NCBI RefSeq assembly: GCF_009789075.1
Contig: NZ_WNXQ01000012.1
Location: 41,104-105,103 of the forward strand
Direction: 5' to 3'
Length of the DNA: 64,000 bases
Source of the DNA: Pseudooceanicola pacificus
Lineage (GTDB): Bacteria > Pseudomonadota > Alphaproteobacteria > Rhodobacterales > Rhodobacteraceae
Each line of letters starts with the position of its first letter. Position 1 is the stretch's first letter. The notes below the pieces were generated by a model. The model searched no databases, was not told the origin of the DNA, and saw nothing but the letters and a program-made list of their open reading frames with translations. This document shows positions 1 to 9,211 of the stretch, piece by piece. The position numbers were made by a program, and so were the translations under genes.

Positions 1-1222
1 GGGCCAGGCTGCGGATCTCGGCGGTGACGCCGATGGCCTTGAGGTCCTGCTGGATCGCCTGGGCGATACGCGGATTGGGATCGGTGTTCATCACGTAGAG
101 CTCGGTGGTGAACCCGTCGGCCAGCCCGGCCTCGGCCAGCTTGGCCTTGGCGCCCTCGGGGTCGTAGGCATAGCCGTCATAACCTTCGGTATAGCCCGGC
201 ATCGACGGCGGCAGCGGCTGCGTCGCGGGCACGGCGCGGCCGTTGATGATCTGGGTGATGCGCTCCTTGTTGATGGCCATGTTGATGGCCTCGCGCACCT
301 CCAGCTTGTCCAGCGGCGCGATCCCCACGTTGAGGGTGATGTAGCCGGTGTGCAGCTGCCCGCCCTCGACCACGCGCGCGGCCTGCGCCGGATCGCCCAT
401 CACCTCCTGGAACTTCGCCGGCGGGATGCCGTCGCCGGGCACGTCGACCTCGCCCTGTTGCAGGCGCAGCAGCGCCACGATGGGTTCCTGCCCGACCTCG
501 AAGGTCACGCCGTCCAGATAGGGCACGCCCTCGCGCCAGAAATCCTCGTTCTTCGCAAAGACCAGCCGCTGGCCGATGGTCCATTCATCCAGCTTGAACG
601 CGCCGGTGCCCACGGGATGTTTGCCGAAATCGCTGCCGTATTCGTCCACCGCTTCCTTGGGCACGATGGAGGCGAAGTTCAGCGCCATCACGTGCAGGAA
701 GGTCGCGTCGGGCCGCGACAGGGTGATCCTGACGGTTGCGGGCTCCACCACCTCGACCCCCGACAGCGTGTCGGCGGATCCGTCGGATATCGCGTCGAAC
801 CCGGCAATCGAGGCAAAGAAGCCCGCGCCGGGCGACTGGGTGGCGGGCGTGGTCACGCGGTCGAGCGAATATTTCACGTCCTCAGCCGTCATCTCGCGCC
901 CGTTGTGGAACTTGACCCCGGGCCGCAGGGTGAAGGTGAAGGTCTTGCCGTCGTCGCTGATCTCGTAGCTTTCGGCCAGCCCGGGGCGCAGCTCGGTCGT
1001 GCCGGGGACATAGTCCATCAGCCCGTCGAACAGCGACTTGATCATCGACCAGTTCTGCCAGTCGTAGCCGATGGCCGGGTCCAGGGTGGCGACATCGTCC
1101 TTGTAGGTGACGGTGATCATGCCGCCGGGGGTGGCATTGGGATCGGGCGTGTAATCCTGCGCCGCCGCAGGCAGCGCCAGTGCCGCGACAAGGGCGGTCG
1201 AGGTCAGAAGGGTCTTCATCAT
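1..1222 (-). CDS. ABC transporter solute-binding protein, peptide type (3' end outside window)
   Basis: This is a periplasmic binding protein of the SBP_bac_5 (DppA/OppA) family that would deliver a peptide-like ligand to the two permeases encoded just upstream. The first 407 residues are present and the C-terminus lies beyond base 1. It opens with MMKTLLTSTALVAAL and a predicted Sec cleavage after an AAAQ segment. The family's typical 'TLDPA', 'KFHDG/KFHNG' and 'NMAINKERI' stretches are visible. A GGGAG ribosome-binding site precedes the double ATG. It is the fifth gene of the amiC-amiR-dppC-dppB-SBP run, 24 bp after dppB. The substrate cannot be read from sequence. Confidence 0.9.
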   Translation of the reverse strand, partial: MMKTLLTSTALVAALALPAAAQDYTPDPNATPGGMITVTYKDDVATLDPAIGYDWQNWSMIKSLFDGLMDYVPGTTELRPGLAESYEISDDGKTFTFTLRPGVKFHNGREMTAEDVKYSLDRVTTPATQSPGAGFFASIAGFDAISDGSADTLSGVEVVEPATVRITLSRPDATFLHVMALNFASIVPKEAVDEYGSDFGKHPVGTGAFKLDEWTIGQRLVFAKNEDFWREGVPYLDGVTFEVGQEPIVALLRLQQGEVDVPGDGIPPAKFQEVMGDPAQAARVVEGGQLHTGYITLNVGIAPLDKLEVREAINMAINKERITQIINGRAVPATQPLPPSMPGYTEGYDGYAYDPEGAKAKLAEAGLADGFTTELYVMNTDPNPRIAQAIQQDLKAIGVTAEIRSLA

Positions 1223-1246
1223 TTCAGGCTCCCTGTTGGTTATGGT

Positions 1247-2167
1247 TCAGCGCAGCTTGATGCGCGGGTCGATGAAGGGGGTCACGATGTCGGCCAGCAG
1301 GTTGCCCAGCACGATGGCCGTGGCCGAGACGAGCGTGACGCCCATGATGATCGGAATGTCGACGCGCTGGATCGCCTGCCACGCCAGCTGCCCGATGCCG
1401 GGCCAGCCAAAGACGCTTTCGACGACAACCATGCCGCCCATGAAGATCCCGATGTCGATGCCGATCATCGCGATGATGGGCAGGATGGCATTGGGCAGGG
1501 CATGGCGCAGGATCACCCGCGCCCGGGTCAGCCCCTTGGCGCGGGCGGTGCGGATGTAATCCTGGCGCAGCACCTCGACCATCGCCGAGCGCATCATCCG
1601 CGAATACCACCCCGACCCCATGATCCCGAGCGCGATCGAGGGCAGCACGAGATGGGCGAAGGTGCCGTAGCCCCCGATGGGAAACCAGCCGAGCTGCACG
1701 GCAAAGACATAAAGCAGCAGCAGCCCCACCACGAATTGCGGGGCCGAGACGGCGACAAAGCTGGTGACCATCAGCCCCTGGTCCAGCGCCCGCCCCCGCC
1801 AGAGCGCAGCGATGACGCCAAGGGACAGGCCGATGACCAGCTCGCAGGCGATCCCGCCCGCCATCAGCAGCAGCGAGGCCGGAAGACGCGCGGCGATCAG
1901 GCTGGCGACCTCGGTCTTCTGCAGGTAGCTGCGGCCCATGTCGCCCTGCACCAGCCCCGACAGGTAGCGCGCGTATTGCACCAGCATCGGCTGGTCGAGG
2001 CCCAGCTGGTGGCGGATGTTCTCGACCGTCTGCTGCGTCGCCGAGCGTCCGGCGATCTGGCGCACCGGATCGGCGGGCAGCACGTAGAGCAGCACGAAGG
2101 TGATGAAGCTGACCCCCAGCAGGATCAGCGCGGACTGGACCAGCCGGCGGAAGAGATAGGCGGCCAT
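1247..2167 (-). CDS. ABC transporter permease, DppB type
   Basis: Inner-membrane permease of 306 residues, BPD_transp_1 family, DppB/OppB branch. It starts MAAYLFRRLVQSALILLGVS with the usual N-terminal membrane helix, followed by a family-typical 'DPVRQIAG...LGLDQPMLVQYARYL' periplasmic segment and the EAA loop around 'RTARAKGLTRARVILRHAL'. A longer reading (start 2215) is possible, but a GGAGGG ribosome-binding site lies just before 2167. It pairs with the DppC-type permease encoded upstream and with the binding protein downstream. No ATPase gene is seen in this run within the window, so ATPases either follow beyond base 1 or are shared with the neighbouring operon. Confidence 0.93.
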   Translation of the reverse strand: MAAYLFRRLVQSALILLGVSFITFVLLYVLPADPVRQIAGRSATQQTVENIRHQLGLDQPMLVQYARYLSGLVQGDMGRSYLQKTEVASLIAARLPASLLLMAGGIACELVIGLSLGVIAALWRGRALDQGLMVTSFVAVSAPQFVVGLLLLYVFAVQLGWFPIGGYGTFAHLVLPSIALGIMGSGWYSRMMRSAMVEVLRQDYIRTARAKGLTRARVILRHALPNAILPIIAMIGIDIGIFMGGMVVVESVFGWPGIGQLAWQAIQRVDIPIIMGVTLVSATAIVLGNLLADIVTPFIDPRIKLR

Positions 2168-2249
2168 CAGCTGCGCCCTCCGGCCAGTTGCACGGGGCAG
2201 AAGGCCCCCTGCCACGCACCGCTGACGACCATGACCGGGATGCCCGCCA

Positions 2250-3137
2250 TCACCCCTGCCCCCGCTGCGTCGGATCCAGCACGTCGCGCAGCGCGTCGCC
2301 CACCAGGTTGAAGGCCAGCGCCAGCATCAGGATCGCGGCCCCGGGGATGAAGACCAGCCAGGGCGCCGCCTGGAAATAGGTCTGGTTCTCGAAGATGATG
2401 TTGCCCCAGGACGGCGTCGGCGGCTGCACCCCGACCCCGAGGTAGGACAGCGTCGCCTCCAGCAGCACGGTGACCGAAATCCCGAGCGTCCCCCAGACGA
2501 TCAGCGTCGGCACCAGATGCGGCAGGATATGGCGGAACAGGATGCGCACCGGCCCGGCACCCAGTGTCCGCTCGGCGGCGATGAACTCGCGCTCGGCCAG
2601 CGAGGTCGTCTCGGTATAGATCACCCGCGCCGTCTGCACCCAGTTCACCAGCGCGATCACCATCGCCACGATCCACAGCGACGGCTGAAAGATCGCCGCC
2701 AGGCAGATCGCCAGCAGCAGGGCCGGAAAGGCCATCATCAGATCGGTGAACCGCATCAGCACGGCCCCGGTCCAGCCCCGGACGAAGCCGGCGGTCACCC
2801 CGACCAGCGTGCCGATCACCAGCGCGACGCCATTGGCCACCACCCCGATGATCAGGCTGGTGCGCGCGCCGTAGAGGATGCGGCTGAACAGATCGCGCCC
2901 CAGCAGATCCGTCCCCATCAGGAACTGCCCGCCCGGCGCCATCGGCGCCCCCTCGATCGTCAGCCCCTCGAACAGCTGCTCGTCGGGCGCATAGGGCGCG
3001 ATCCAGGGCGCCAGCACCGCGCCGCCCACGACCAGCAGGATCACGGCAAAGCCGAACAAGGCCAGCTTGCGCCGCAGCAGCCGCGCCAGCACGCCCTCGG
3101 GCACCGGTCGCCCGGCCTGCGCCGTGGCATCAGCCAT
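2250..3137 (-). CDS. ABC transporter permease, DppC type
   Basis: Inner-membrane permease of 295 residues, DppC/OppC branch. It has an N-terminal OppC_N-type helix after MADATAQAGRPVPEG, the 'LLGRDLFSRILYGARTSL' signature of the family, several membrane segments, and an EAA loop around 'REFIAAERTLGAGPVRILFRH'. The start at 3137 is preferred because GGAGG sits six bases before it. The frame also has an ATG at 3143, but that would leave no spacing. The gene overlaps the end of the upstream ANTAR gene by 8 bp, so it is probably translationally coupled to the regulator. Confidence 0.92.
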   Translation of the reverse strand: MADATAQAGRPVPEGVLARLLRRKLALFGFAVILLVVGGAVLAPWIAPYAPDEQLFEGLTIEGAPMAPGGQFLMGTDLLGRDLFSRILYGARTSLIIGVVANGVALVIGTLVGVTAGFVRGWTGAVLMRFTDLMMAFPALLLAICLAAIFQPSLWIVAMVIALVNWVQTARVIYTETTSLAEREFIAAERTLGAGPVRILFRHILPHLVPTLIVWGTLGISVTVLLEATLSYLGVGVQPPTPSWGNIIFENQTYFQAAPWLVFIPGAAILMLALAFNLVGDALRDVLDPTQRGQG

Positions 3138-3729
3138 GTGCATCCTCCGCCCCGCCGGGGCGGGCACCGGCCACGATGCGCTCGGCCGCGATCTCGAAAC
3201 TCACGCGCCAGGCCATCGCCAGCTGGCGCAGCATGGCATAGCTCTCGTCCTCGGACTTGCCGCGCGCGGCCAGCACGGCCACCGCCTGCACCACCACCTG
3301 CCGCTTGTCGAGCCGCCCCTTCAGATCCGCGATCTCGGCGGCCAGCGCATTGCGCGCCTCGAAGGCCGAACGCGCGATCAGCAGGGCGGAATAGGCGCCG
3401 CTGTCGCCCACCGGCTTGAGGATCTGCGCATCGGCCCCGATGTTGATCAGCCACTCGATCCGCCCCGGCGCCTCGGATCCCACCAGCGCCACCAGCGGCA
3501 TCGGCGCGGTGCCGGGCTGCCAGGGGAACTGCTCGTCATGGCCCAGATCCGCATCGAAAAAGATGTAATCCGCCCCGATCGCCGCGCCGGGCAGGTCGGG
3601 CCAGTGGCATTCCACCTCCAGCCCGATCGCCTCCAGCTGACGGCTGAGGGCCTGCACCACCGGGTGCGGCCGGTGCAGGATCATCGCCCGCGCCCCGCCG
3701 AGGTTGGGTATCCGCAACCGGCGTTTCAT
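3130..3729 (-). CDS. ANTAR-domain antiterminator, AmiR-like
   Basis: Protein of 199 residues in two parts: an N-terminal degenerate receiver-like half (about 15-120, without a clear phospho-acceptor pattern) and a C-terminal three-helix ANTAR RNA-binding domain (about 140-192, 'DKRQVVVQAVAVLAARGKS' then 'LRQLAMAWRVSFEIAAERI'). ANTAR proteins bind paired hairpins in leader RNA and stop transcription termination. Its start codon overlaps the stop of the AmiC-like gene as ATGA. This matches the amiC-amiR arrangement of Pseudomonas, where the ligand sensor silences the antiterminator. Control of the downstream transporter is an inference from gene order. Confidence 0.85.
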   Translation of the reverse strand: MKRRLRIPNLGGARAMILHRPHPVVQALSRQLEAIGLEVECHWPDLPGAAIGADYIFFDADLGHDEQFPWQPGTAPMPLVALVGSEAPGRIEWLINIGADAQILKPVGDSGAYSALLIARSAFEARNALAAEIADLKGRLDKRQVVVQAVAVLAARGKSEDESYAMLRQLAMAWRVSFEIAAERIVAGARPGGAEDAHG

Positions 3730-4820
3730 GTCACCGCCCTCAGATGCGGCGCCGCCGGGATCTCGCGCCCGCGCGCCAGATAGGGATCGCCGGCCAGCGG
3801 CCCCTCGCGCTTCACCACGCGAAAGGCGCCGTCCTGCACCTGGGCGATCAGCACCGGCAGGCTCACGTGATGCGTGCGGGTGTCGATGCCCAGCTCGGCA
3901 TTCACCGGCGTGTCCAGCAGCTGCGCCAGCGGCAGCGTCTCGGCGCCCGCGCGCCCGTGCAACAGCCGCGCCAGCCGCCAGACGGTGGCATGGCTCGCCG
4001 CCTCGTGGGACGAGCCGAAGCTGCCGGGATGCGGCCAGCCGCCCGCGCCGCGGAACCAGGGGCCCGCGGCGACCAGCCCCTCGGCGGCCTCGGCCCCGAT
4101 GGCCGGCAATTCGCATTCCGTCAGGTTGCAGGACAGGATCGGGCAGGTCCCGGGCCGGAAATGCGGATCGCGCCGGCCCAGCTCGCGGAAGGCGGCAAGG
4201 AAGGCATATTGCGACGGCCCGATCAGCTGGTTCAGCACGAAATCGGGGCGCGTCACCTCGATCTCCTCGATCATCCGGCCCACCTCGGTCGAGCCGAGCG
4301 GCAGGTAGCGCTCGCCCAGAACCTCGCCGCCCGCCGCCGCCATTACCTCGCGGGCCAGGCGGTTCATCTCCCAGCCCCAGATATAGTTCGACCCGGTCAG
4401 ATAGCCCCGTCGCCCATAGGCGCCGAAGGTCCAGCTCAGCAGCGGCAGCAGGTGCTGGTTCGGACAGGCATGGGTATAGACCACGCGGTCCGAGGCCTCG
4501 AACCCCTCGTAGGGCACCGAATACCACAGCGACCCGCCGCAGCGTTCCAGCGCCGGAATCACCTCCTTGCGGCTCCACGAGGTCACGCAGCCCACCACAT
4601 GGCGGGCAGAGCTGTCACGCAGGATCTCCTCGCAGAGCGGCGCGTAAAGGTCGATATTGCCCTGCGGATCGCGCTCCACCGCGACAAAGGCGACATCCAT
4701 CGCCGGATCGGCGTTGATCTCGGCAATGGCGGTCATCGCGCCGGTGCGGCAGGCCTCGGAAATCAGCGAATAGCTGCCGGAGCGCGAATAGAGCAGGCCA
4801 AGGTCGATACGGCGCTTCAT
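3726..4820 (-). CDS. AmiC-like cytoplasmic ligand sensor (periplasmic-binding-protein fold)
   Basis: Protein of 364 residues of the Peripla_BP_5/AmiC family, related to UrtA-type binding proteins. It begins MKRRIDLGLLYSRSGSYSLI with no signal peptide, so it should stay in the cytoplasm, as AmiC does. Characteristic stretches are 'GCVTSWSRKEVIPALE', 'YEGFEASDRVVYTHACPNQH' and 'GSNYIWGWEMNRLAREV'. In the amidase system AmiC holds AmiR inactive until an amide binds; here the same pair heads a peptide-type ABC operon. The ligand is unknown but is likely the transported amide or peptide. A GGAGG ribosome-binding site precedes the ATG. Confidence 0.88.
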   Translation of the reverse strand: MKRRIDLGLLYSRSGSYSLISEACRTGAMTAIAEINADPAMDVAFVAVERDPQGNIDLYAPLCEEILRDSSARHVVGCVTSWSRKEVIPALERCGGSLWYSVPYEGFEASDRVVYTHACPNQHLLPLLSWTFGAYGRRGYLTGSNYIWGWEMNRLAREVMAAAGGEVLGERYLPLGSTEVGRMIEEIEVTRPDFVLNQLIGPSQYAFLAAFRELGRRDPHFRPGTCPILSCNLTECELPAIGAEAAEGLVAAGPWFRGAGGWPHPGSFGSSHEAASHATVWRLARLLHGRAGAETLPLAQLLDTPVNAELGIDTRTHHVSLPVLIAQVQDGAFRVVKREGPLAGDPYLARGREIPAAPHLRAVT

Positions 4821-4842
4821 GCCACCTCCAGAAACGACAGAA

Positions 4843-4894
4843 CCCCGCCTGTCCCCCGCGCGACGCGGACAGCGTAACGCAATGGACAGCGGGG
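4843..4894 (-). promoter_or_regulatory. Candidate antitermination leader hairpins before the AmiC-like gene
   Basis: Read on the minus strand, an upstream segment (complement of 4884-4894) can pair over 11 of 12 positions with the complement of 4843-4854, giving a long stem followed by a T-rich stretch. A second GCTGTCC copy (complement of 4867-4873) competes for the same partner. Two alternative stems just ahead of an ANTAR operon suggest a leader attenuator. The hexaloop signature of ANTAR targets was not clearly identified. Confidence 0.3.
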
Positions 4895-5066
4895 CTCGGA
4901 TGCCGAAGAAAATGTTACACGACTATCGGCACGCCCCCGCCTCCGGGTCAAGGGAGCGATCCGTGTCAGCCGCGCCAGGCCCGGCCCGAGACGGCGGCAC
5001 CGGGGCAGCCCTGCCCAATTGTTGTGCAGGCGGCGGGGGTGGATTTCGGACGCTGACGCGCCCGAC

Positions 5067-5147
5067 GCCTCCGGCGGGAGTATTTTTGACGAGATGAAGC
5101 CGGGTGGAGCGCCCCTGCTTCATCTCGTCGTAAATACTCCGGGGGAG
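5067..5147. repeat. Long imperfect palindrome, intergenic repeat family
   Basis: The left arm (5069-5100, containing GGAGTATTTTTGACGAGATG) is matched by an inverted right arm (5117-5147) around a 16-base centre. The same core recurs at 11,696, 34,885 and 38,540. It sits 90 bp beyond the dppF stop, so it may terminate that operon or act as a processing or recombination site. It is followed by GC-rich small hairpins up to 5235. The 415-bp gap between the two transporter operons holds only this and the candidate leader. Confidence 0.75.
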
Positions 5148-5235
5148 TCGACCCGGCACGGGCCGACGGGGGCAGCGCCCCCCAGGCGGGCGCAGCCCGC
5201 CCAAGCATCGCGTGCGCCGCAGGCGCTCCTTTGGA

Positions 5236-6189
5236 TCAGTTCAACGGATGGTAGCAGGCGACCCGGTGACCCTCTGGCGGGGCCAGCGGCGGCGGGGCGG
5301 CGGCGCAATCGCCCTGCGCAAAGGGGCAGCGCGCCCTGAAGGCGCAGCCCTGGGGCGGGTTCAGCGGATCGGGAAGCTCGGTCTCCCTGCCCTCCGGGGC
5401 CGCGAGGGGGCGGCCGACCACGGGCGCGGATTCTGCCAGCAGCCTGGTATAGGGGTGGCGCGGCGCGCGAAAGATGTCCTCGGCCTTGCCGACCTCCACC
5501 ACCGAGCCGAAGTAGAGCACCGCCACCCGGTCCGAGACCGCCTCCACCACCGCGAGGTCATGCGAGATGAAGAGATAGGTCAGCCCCAGCTTGGCCTTCA
5601 GATCCGCGAGCAGGTTCAGCACCTGCGCCTGCACCGAGACATCCAGCGCCGAGACCGGCTCGTCCAGGATCAGGATCTTCGCCTCGGCCGCCAGCGCCCG
5701 GGCGATGCCGATCCGTTGCGCCTGCCCGCCCGAGAATTCATGCGGGTAGCGCTCCATGAATTCCTCGCGCAGGTTCACGCTGTCGAAGATTTCGGAAATC
5801 CGCCGGTCGCGCTGCGCCTTGTCCATCCCGTGCAGGCGCTTCAGCGGCGCCTCCATCACCTGGCGGATGGTCTTGCGCGGGTTCAGCGAGGAGATCGGGT
5901 CCTGGAACACATACTGGATCCGCCTGCCGAAGACGGCCGGATCGGCATTGTCCAGCGGCTTGCCGTCGATCTCGATACTGCCGGTGGTCGGCGGGATCAG
6001 CCCGACCAGCATCCGCGCCAGGGTGGACTTGCCGCAGCCCGATTCCCCCACGATGCCCAGGGTCTCGCCCTGCTGCACCGACAGGTCCAGCGGCTGCACC
6101 GCATGCACCGTCCCCTTGGGCGCGCCGAACAGCCGCTTGCCGACCGGAAACGCCTTGGACAGGTTTTGAAGTTTCAGAACCTCGGTCAT
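5236..6189 (-). CDS. ABC transporter ATP-binding protein, DppF type
   Basis: Cytoplasmic ATPase of 317 residues. It has Walker A 'GESGCGKST' (about 50-58), Q-loop region 'QYVFQDP', ABC signature 'FSGGQAQRIGIARAL', Walker B 'ILILDEPVSALD' and H-loop 'FISHDLAVV', then a C-terminal oligo_HPY extension with 'CAFRARCPFAQGDC', whose Cys pattern in such ATPases suggests an iron-sulfur motif. Its start overlaps the stop of the fused permease-ATPase gene as ATGA, so the two ATPase modules are made at matched levels. It is the last gene of the second peptide importer operon. Confidence 0.95.
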   Translation of the reverse strand: MTEVLKLQNLSKAFPVGKRLFGAPKGTVHAVQPLDLSVQQGETLGIVGESGCGKSTLARMLVGLIPPTTGSIEIDGKPLDNADPAVFGRRIQYVFQDPISSLNPRKTIRQVMEAPLKRLHGMDKAQRDRRISEIFDSVNLREEFMERYPHEFSGGQAQRIGIARALAAEAKILILDEPVSALDVSVQAQVLNLLADLKAKLGLTYLFISHDLAVVEAVSDRVAVLYFGSVVEVGKAEDIFRAPRHPYTRLLAESAPVVGRPLAAPEGRETELPDPLNPPQGCAFRARCPFAQGDCAAAPPPLAPPEGHRVACYHPLN

Positions 6190-8072
6190 TCCGCGGCCTC
6201 CCGGCTCAGATCGGTTTCGGGGTAGAGGCAGCGCACCGCGCGGGGGCCGGCGCGGGCCAGCTCGATCTCGCGGGTGACGCAGGCGGCCTCCTTCTTGGTA
6301 CAGCGCGCGGCAAAGGCGCAGCCCGGCTCCAGCCGGTCGACCGCCGGGGGCAGGCCCGGGATCGCCTCCAGCCGCCGCCGCCCCTCGCCCAGTTCGGGCA
6401 CGCAGGCGATCAGGCGCCTGGTGTAGGGATGCGCCGGCGCGGCCAGCACCGCATCGGTCGGCCCCTCCTCGACGATCCGGCCGGCATACATCACCGCCAC
6501 CCGGTCGCAGAGCTGCCCCACCACCCCGAAGTCATGGGTGATGAAGACGATGGCCAGACCGCGCTCGCGCCTGAGGTCGTCGAGCAGCGAGAGGATCTGC
6601 GCCTGCACCGTCACGTCCAGCGCCGTTGTCGGCTCGTCCGCGATGATCACATCGGGGTCGTTGGCCAGCGCCATGGCGATGCCCACGCGCTGGCGCATGC
6701 CGCCCGACATCTCGTGCGGATAGGTGCTGGCGCGGTTTTCGGCATTGGGAATGCGCACCTGCTTCAGCAGCTCGACCGCGCGTTTCCAGGCCTCGGCCCT
6801 GCTGACCGGATGGTGCACGCGGATCGCCTCCACCAGCTGGTCGCCGACCTTGTAGAGCGGGTGCAGCGTGGCCAGCGGATCCTGGAAGATATAGGCCACC
6901 CGGTCGCCCCGGAACCTGCGCAGGGTGGTGTACCGGGCCCCGATCAGCTCTTCGTCCTTGTAGCGGATCGAGCCGCCGACGATCACGCCCGGGGGCGAGG
7001 CCACCAGCCCCATCACCGACAGCGCCGTCACCGACTTGCCCGAGCCGCTTTCCCCGATCACCCCCAGGCATTCGCCCGGCGCGACATTCAGCGAGACCTT
7101 GTTCACCGCCTTGTAGATGCGCGGCCCGACGTGGAACTGGGTTTCCAGGTCGGTCATGGTCAGCACCCCCCCGGCATGGGGGGCGGGCACCGCGCCCTTG
7201 CGCTGGACCACGGTCGCCGCCATCGGCCGGGTCAGCGCACCCGAGCGCAGGCGCGGGTCCAGCGCGTCGCGCACGCCGTCGCCCAGCAGGTTGATGCCCA
7301 TCACGATGATCAGGATCATCACCCCCGGCACGACCGAGGTATGCGGGTTGGTGATCAGCGCCGAGCGCGCCTCGCCCAGCATCGAGCCGAGATCGGCCTG
7401 CGGCGGCTGCGAACCAAGGCCCAGGAACGACAGCCCCGCCGTTTCCAGGATCATCCAGCCGATGGTGGTCGACATGGCAATCACGATCACCGGCACCACG
7501 TTGGGCAGGATCTCGGTCAGGATGATGCGGGTGTCGGACAGGCCCGCCAGCCGCGCGGCATCGACAAATTCCTTGTGCGCGATGCCCACCGTCACGCCCC
7601 GGATGTTGCGGGCAAAGAACGGCACGTTCACCGCCGCCACCGCGATCAGCGCGTTGACCAGCCCGGGGCCGAGCGCCGCGACAATGGCCAGCGCCAGCAG
7701 GATGTAGGGAAAGGCCATCAGCATGTCGACGCCGCGCATGATCACGTTGTCGGTGCGCCCGCCGAAATAGCCCGCGACGATCCCGATGGCCGCGCCGAAG
7801 AAGGCGGCAAAGATCGCGGCCGAGAACCCGACCGCCAGCGACAGCCGCGTGCCCCAGAGCAACCGCGACAGCATGTCCCGCCCCAGGTGGTCGGTGCCCA
7901 GCAGATGGCCCTCGGCGAAGACCGGCTGGAACCGGTTCGCGGTGTTGGTCACGTTGGGCGCCTGCAGCGGCAGCAGCGGGGTGATCAGCGCCAGAATGAC
8001 GACGAAGCAGATCGCGACGCCGCCCGCGGCGGCCAGGCGATTGCGCAGGAGGAGCTGAAAGAACTTCTTCAT
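6186..8072 (-). CDS. Fused peptide ABC permease (DppC) and ATPase (DppD)
   Basis: A single 628-residue reading frame joins two normally separate proteins. Residues 1-280 form a DppC-type permease ('[20 protein letters not shown]', helices, EAA loop at '[21 protein letters not shown]'). Residues about 300-620 form a DppD-type ATPase with Walker A '[10 protein letters not shown]', signature '[15 protein letters not shown]', Walker B '[12 protein letters not shown]' and a C-terminal oligo_HPY Cys cluster. A short linker (about 280-300) joins them with no internal stop. Such fusions are known among Proteobacteria. It lies 25 bp after the DppB-type gene with a GGAG ribosome-binding site. Confidence 0.94.
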   Translation of the reverse strand: MKKFFQLLLRNRLAAAGGVAICFVVILALITPLLPLQAPNVTNTANRFQPVFAEGHLLGTDHLGRDMLSRLLWGTRLSLAVGFSAAIFAAFFGAAIGIVAGYFGGRTDNVIMRGVDMLMAFPYILLALAIVAALGPGLVNALIAVAAVNVPFFARNIRGVTVGIAHKEFVDAARLAGLSDTRIILTEILPNVVPVIVIAMSTTIGWMILETAGLSFLGLGSQPPQADLGSMLGEARSALITNPHTSVVPGVMILIIVMGINLLGDGVRDALDPRLRSGALTRPMAATVVQRKGAVPAPHAGGVLTMTDLETQFHVGPRIYKAVNKVSLNVAPGECLGVIGESGSGKSVTALSVMGLVASPPGVIVGGSIRYKDEELIGARYTTLRRFRGDRVAYIFQDPLATLHPLYKVGDQLVEAIRVHHPVSRAEAWKRAVELLKQVRIPNAENRASTYPHEMSGGMRQRVGIAMALANDPDVIIADEPTTALDVTVQAQILSLLDDLRRERGLAIVFITHDFGVVGQLCDRVAVMYAGRIVEEGPTDAVLAAPAHPYTRRLIACVPELGEGRRRLEAIPGLPPAVDRLEPGCAFAARCTKKEAACVTREIELARAGPRAVRCLYPETDLSREAAE

Positions 8073-8097
8073 GTCGTGATCTCCATCTCGGGGGGCC

Positions 8098-9045
<948 letters not shown>

Positions 9046-9211
9046 GGCTGGGCTCCTTTCGTGGTCCCGTGGTGGTTCCGAAAGTGGCTTTGCGGGATGG
9101 CGGCGGCCCGGATCCGGCCCGCCGCGCGGCGTCTCGCCCTAGCCTGCCCCGTCGCAGGCAGGGGCGGAAAGCCAGGCCGGGCAAGGTCCGGCGACCCGCC
9201 CGGCCGGATGG

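Noticed and set aside
350..2311. Long plus-strand open frame of 653 codons opposite the first permease and binding protein
   Set aside because: It is the antisense shadow of genes with strong family matches; its protein is His/Arg/Gly-rich low complexity, as expected of GC-rich complementary frames.
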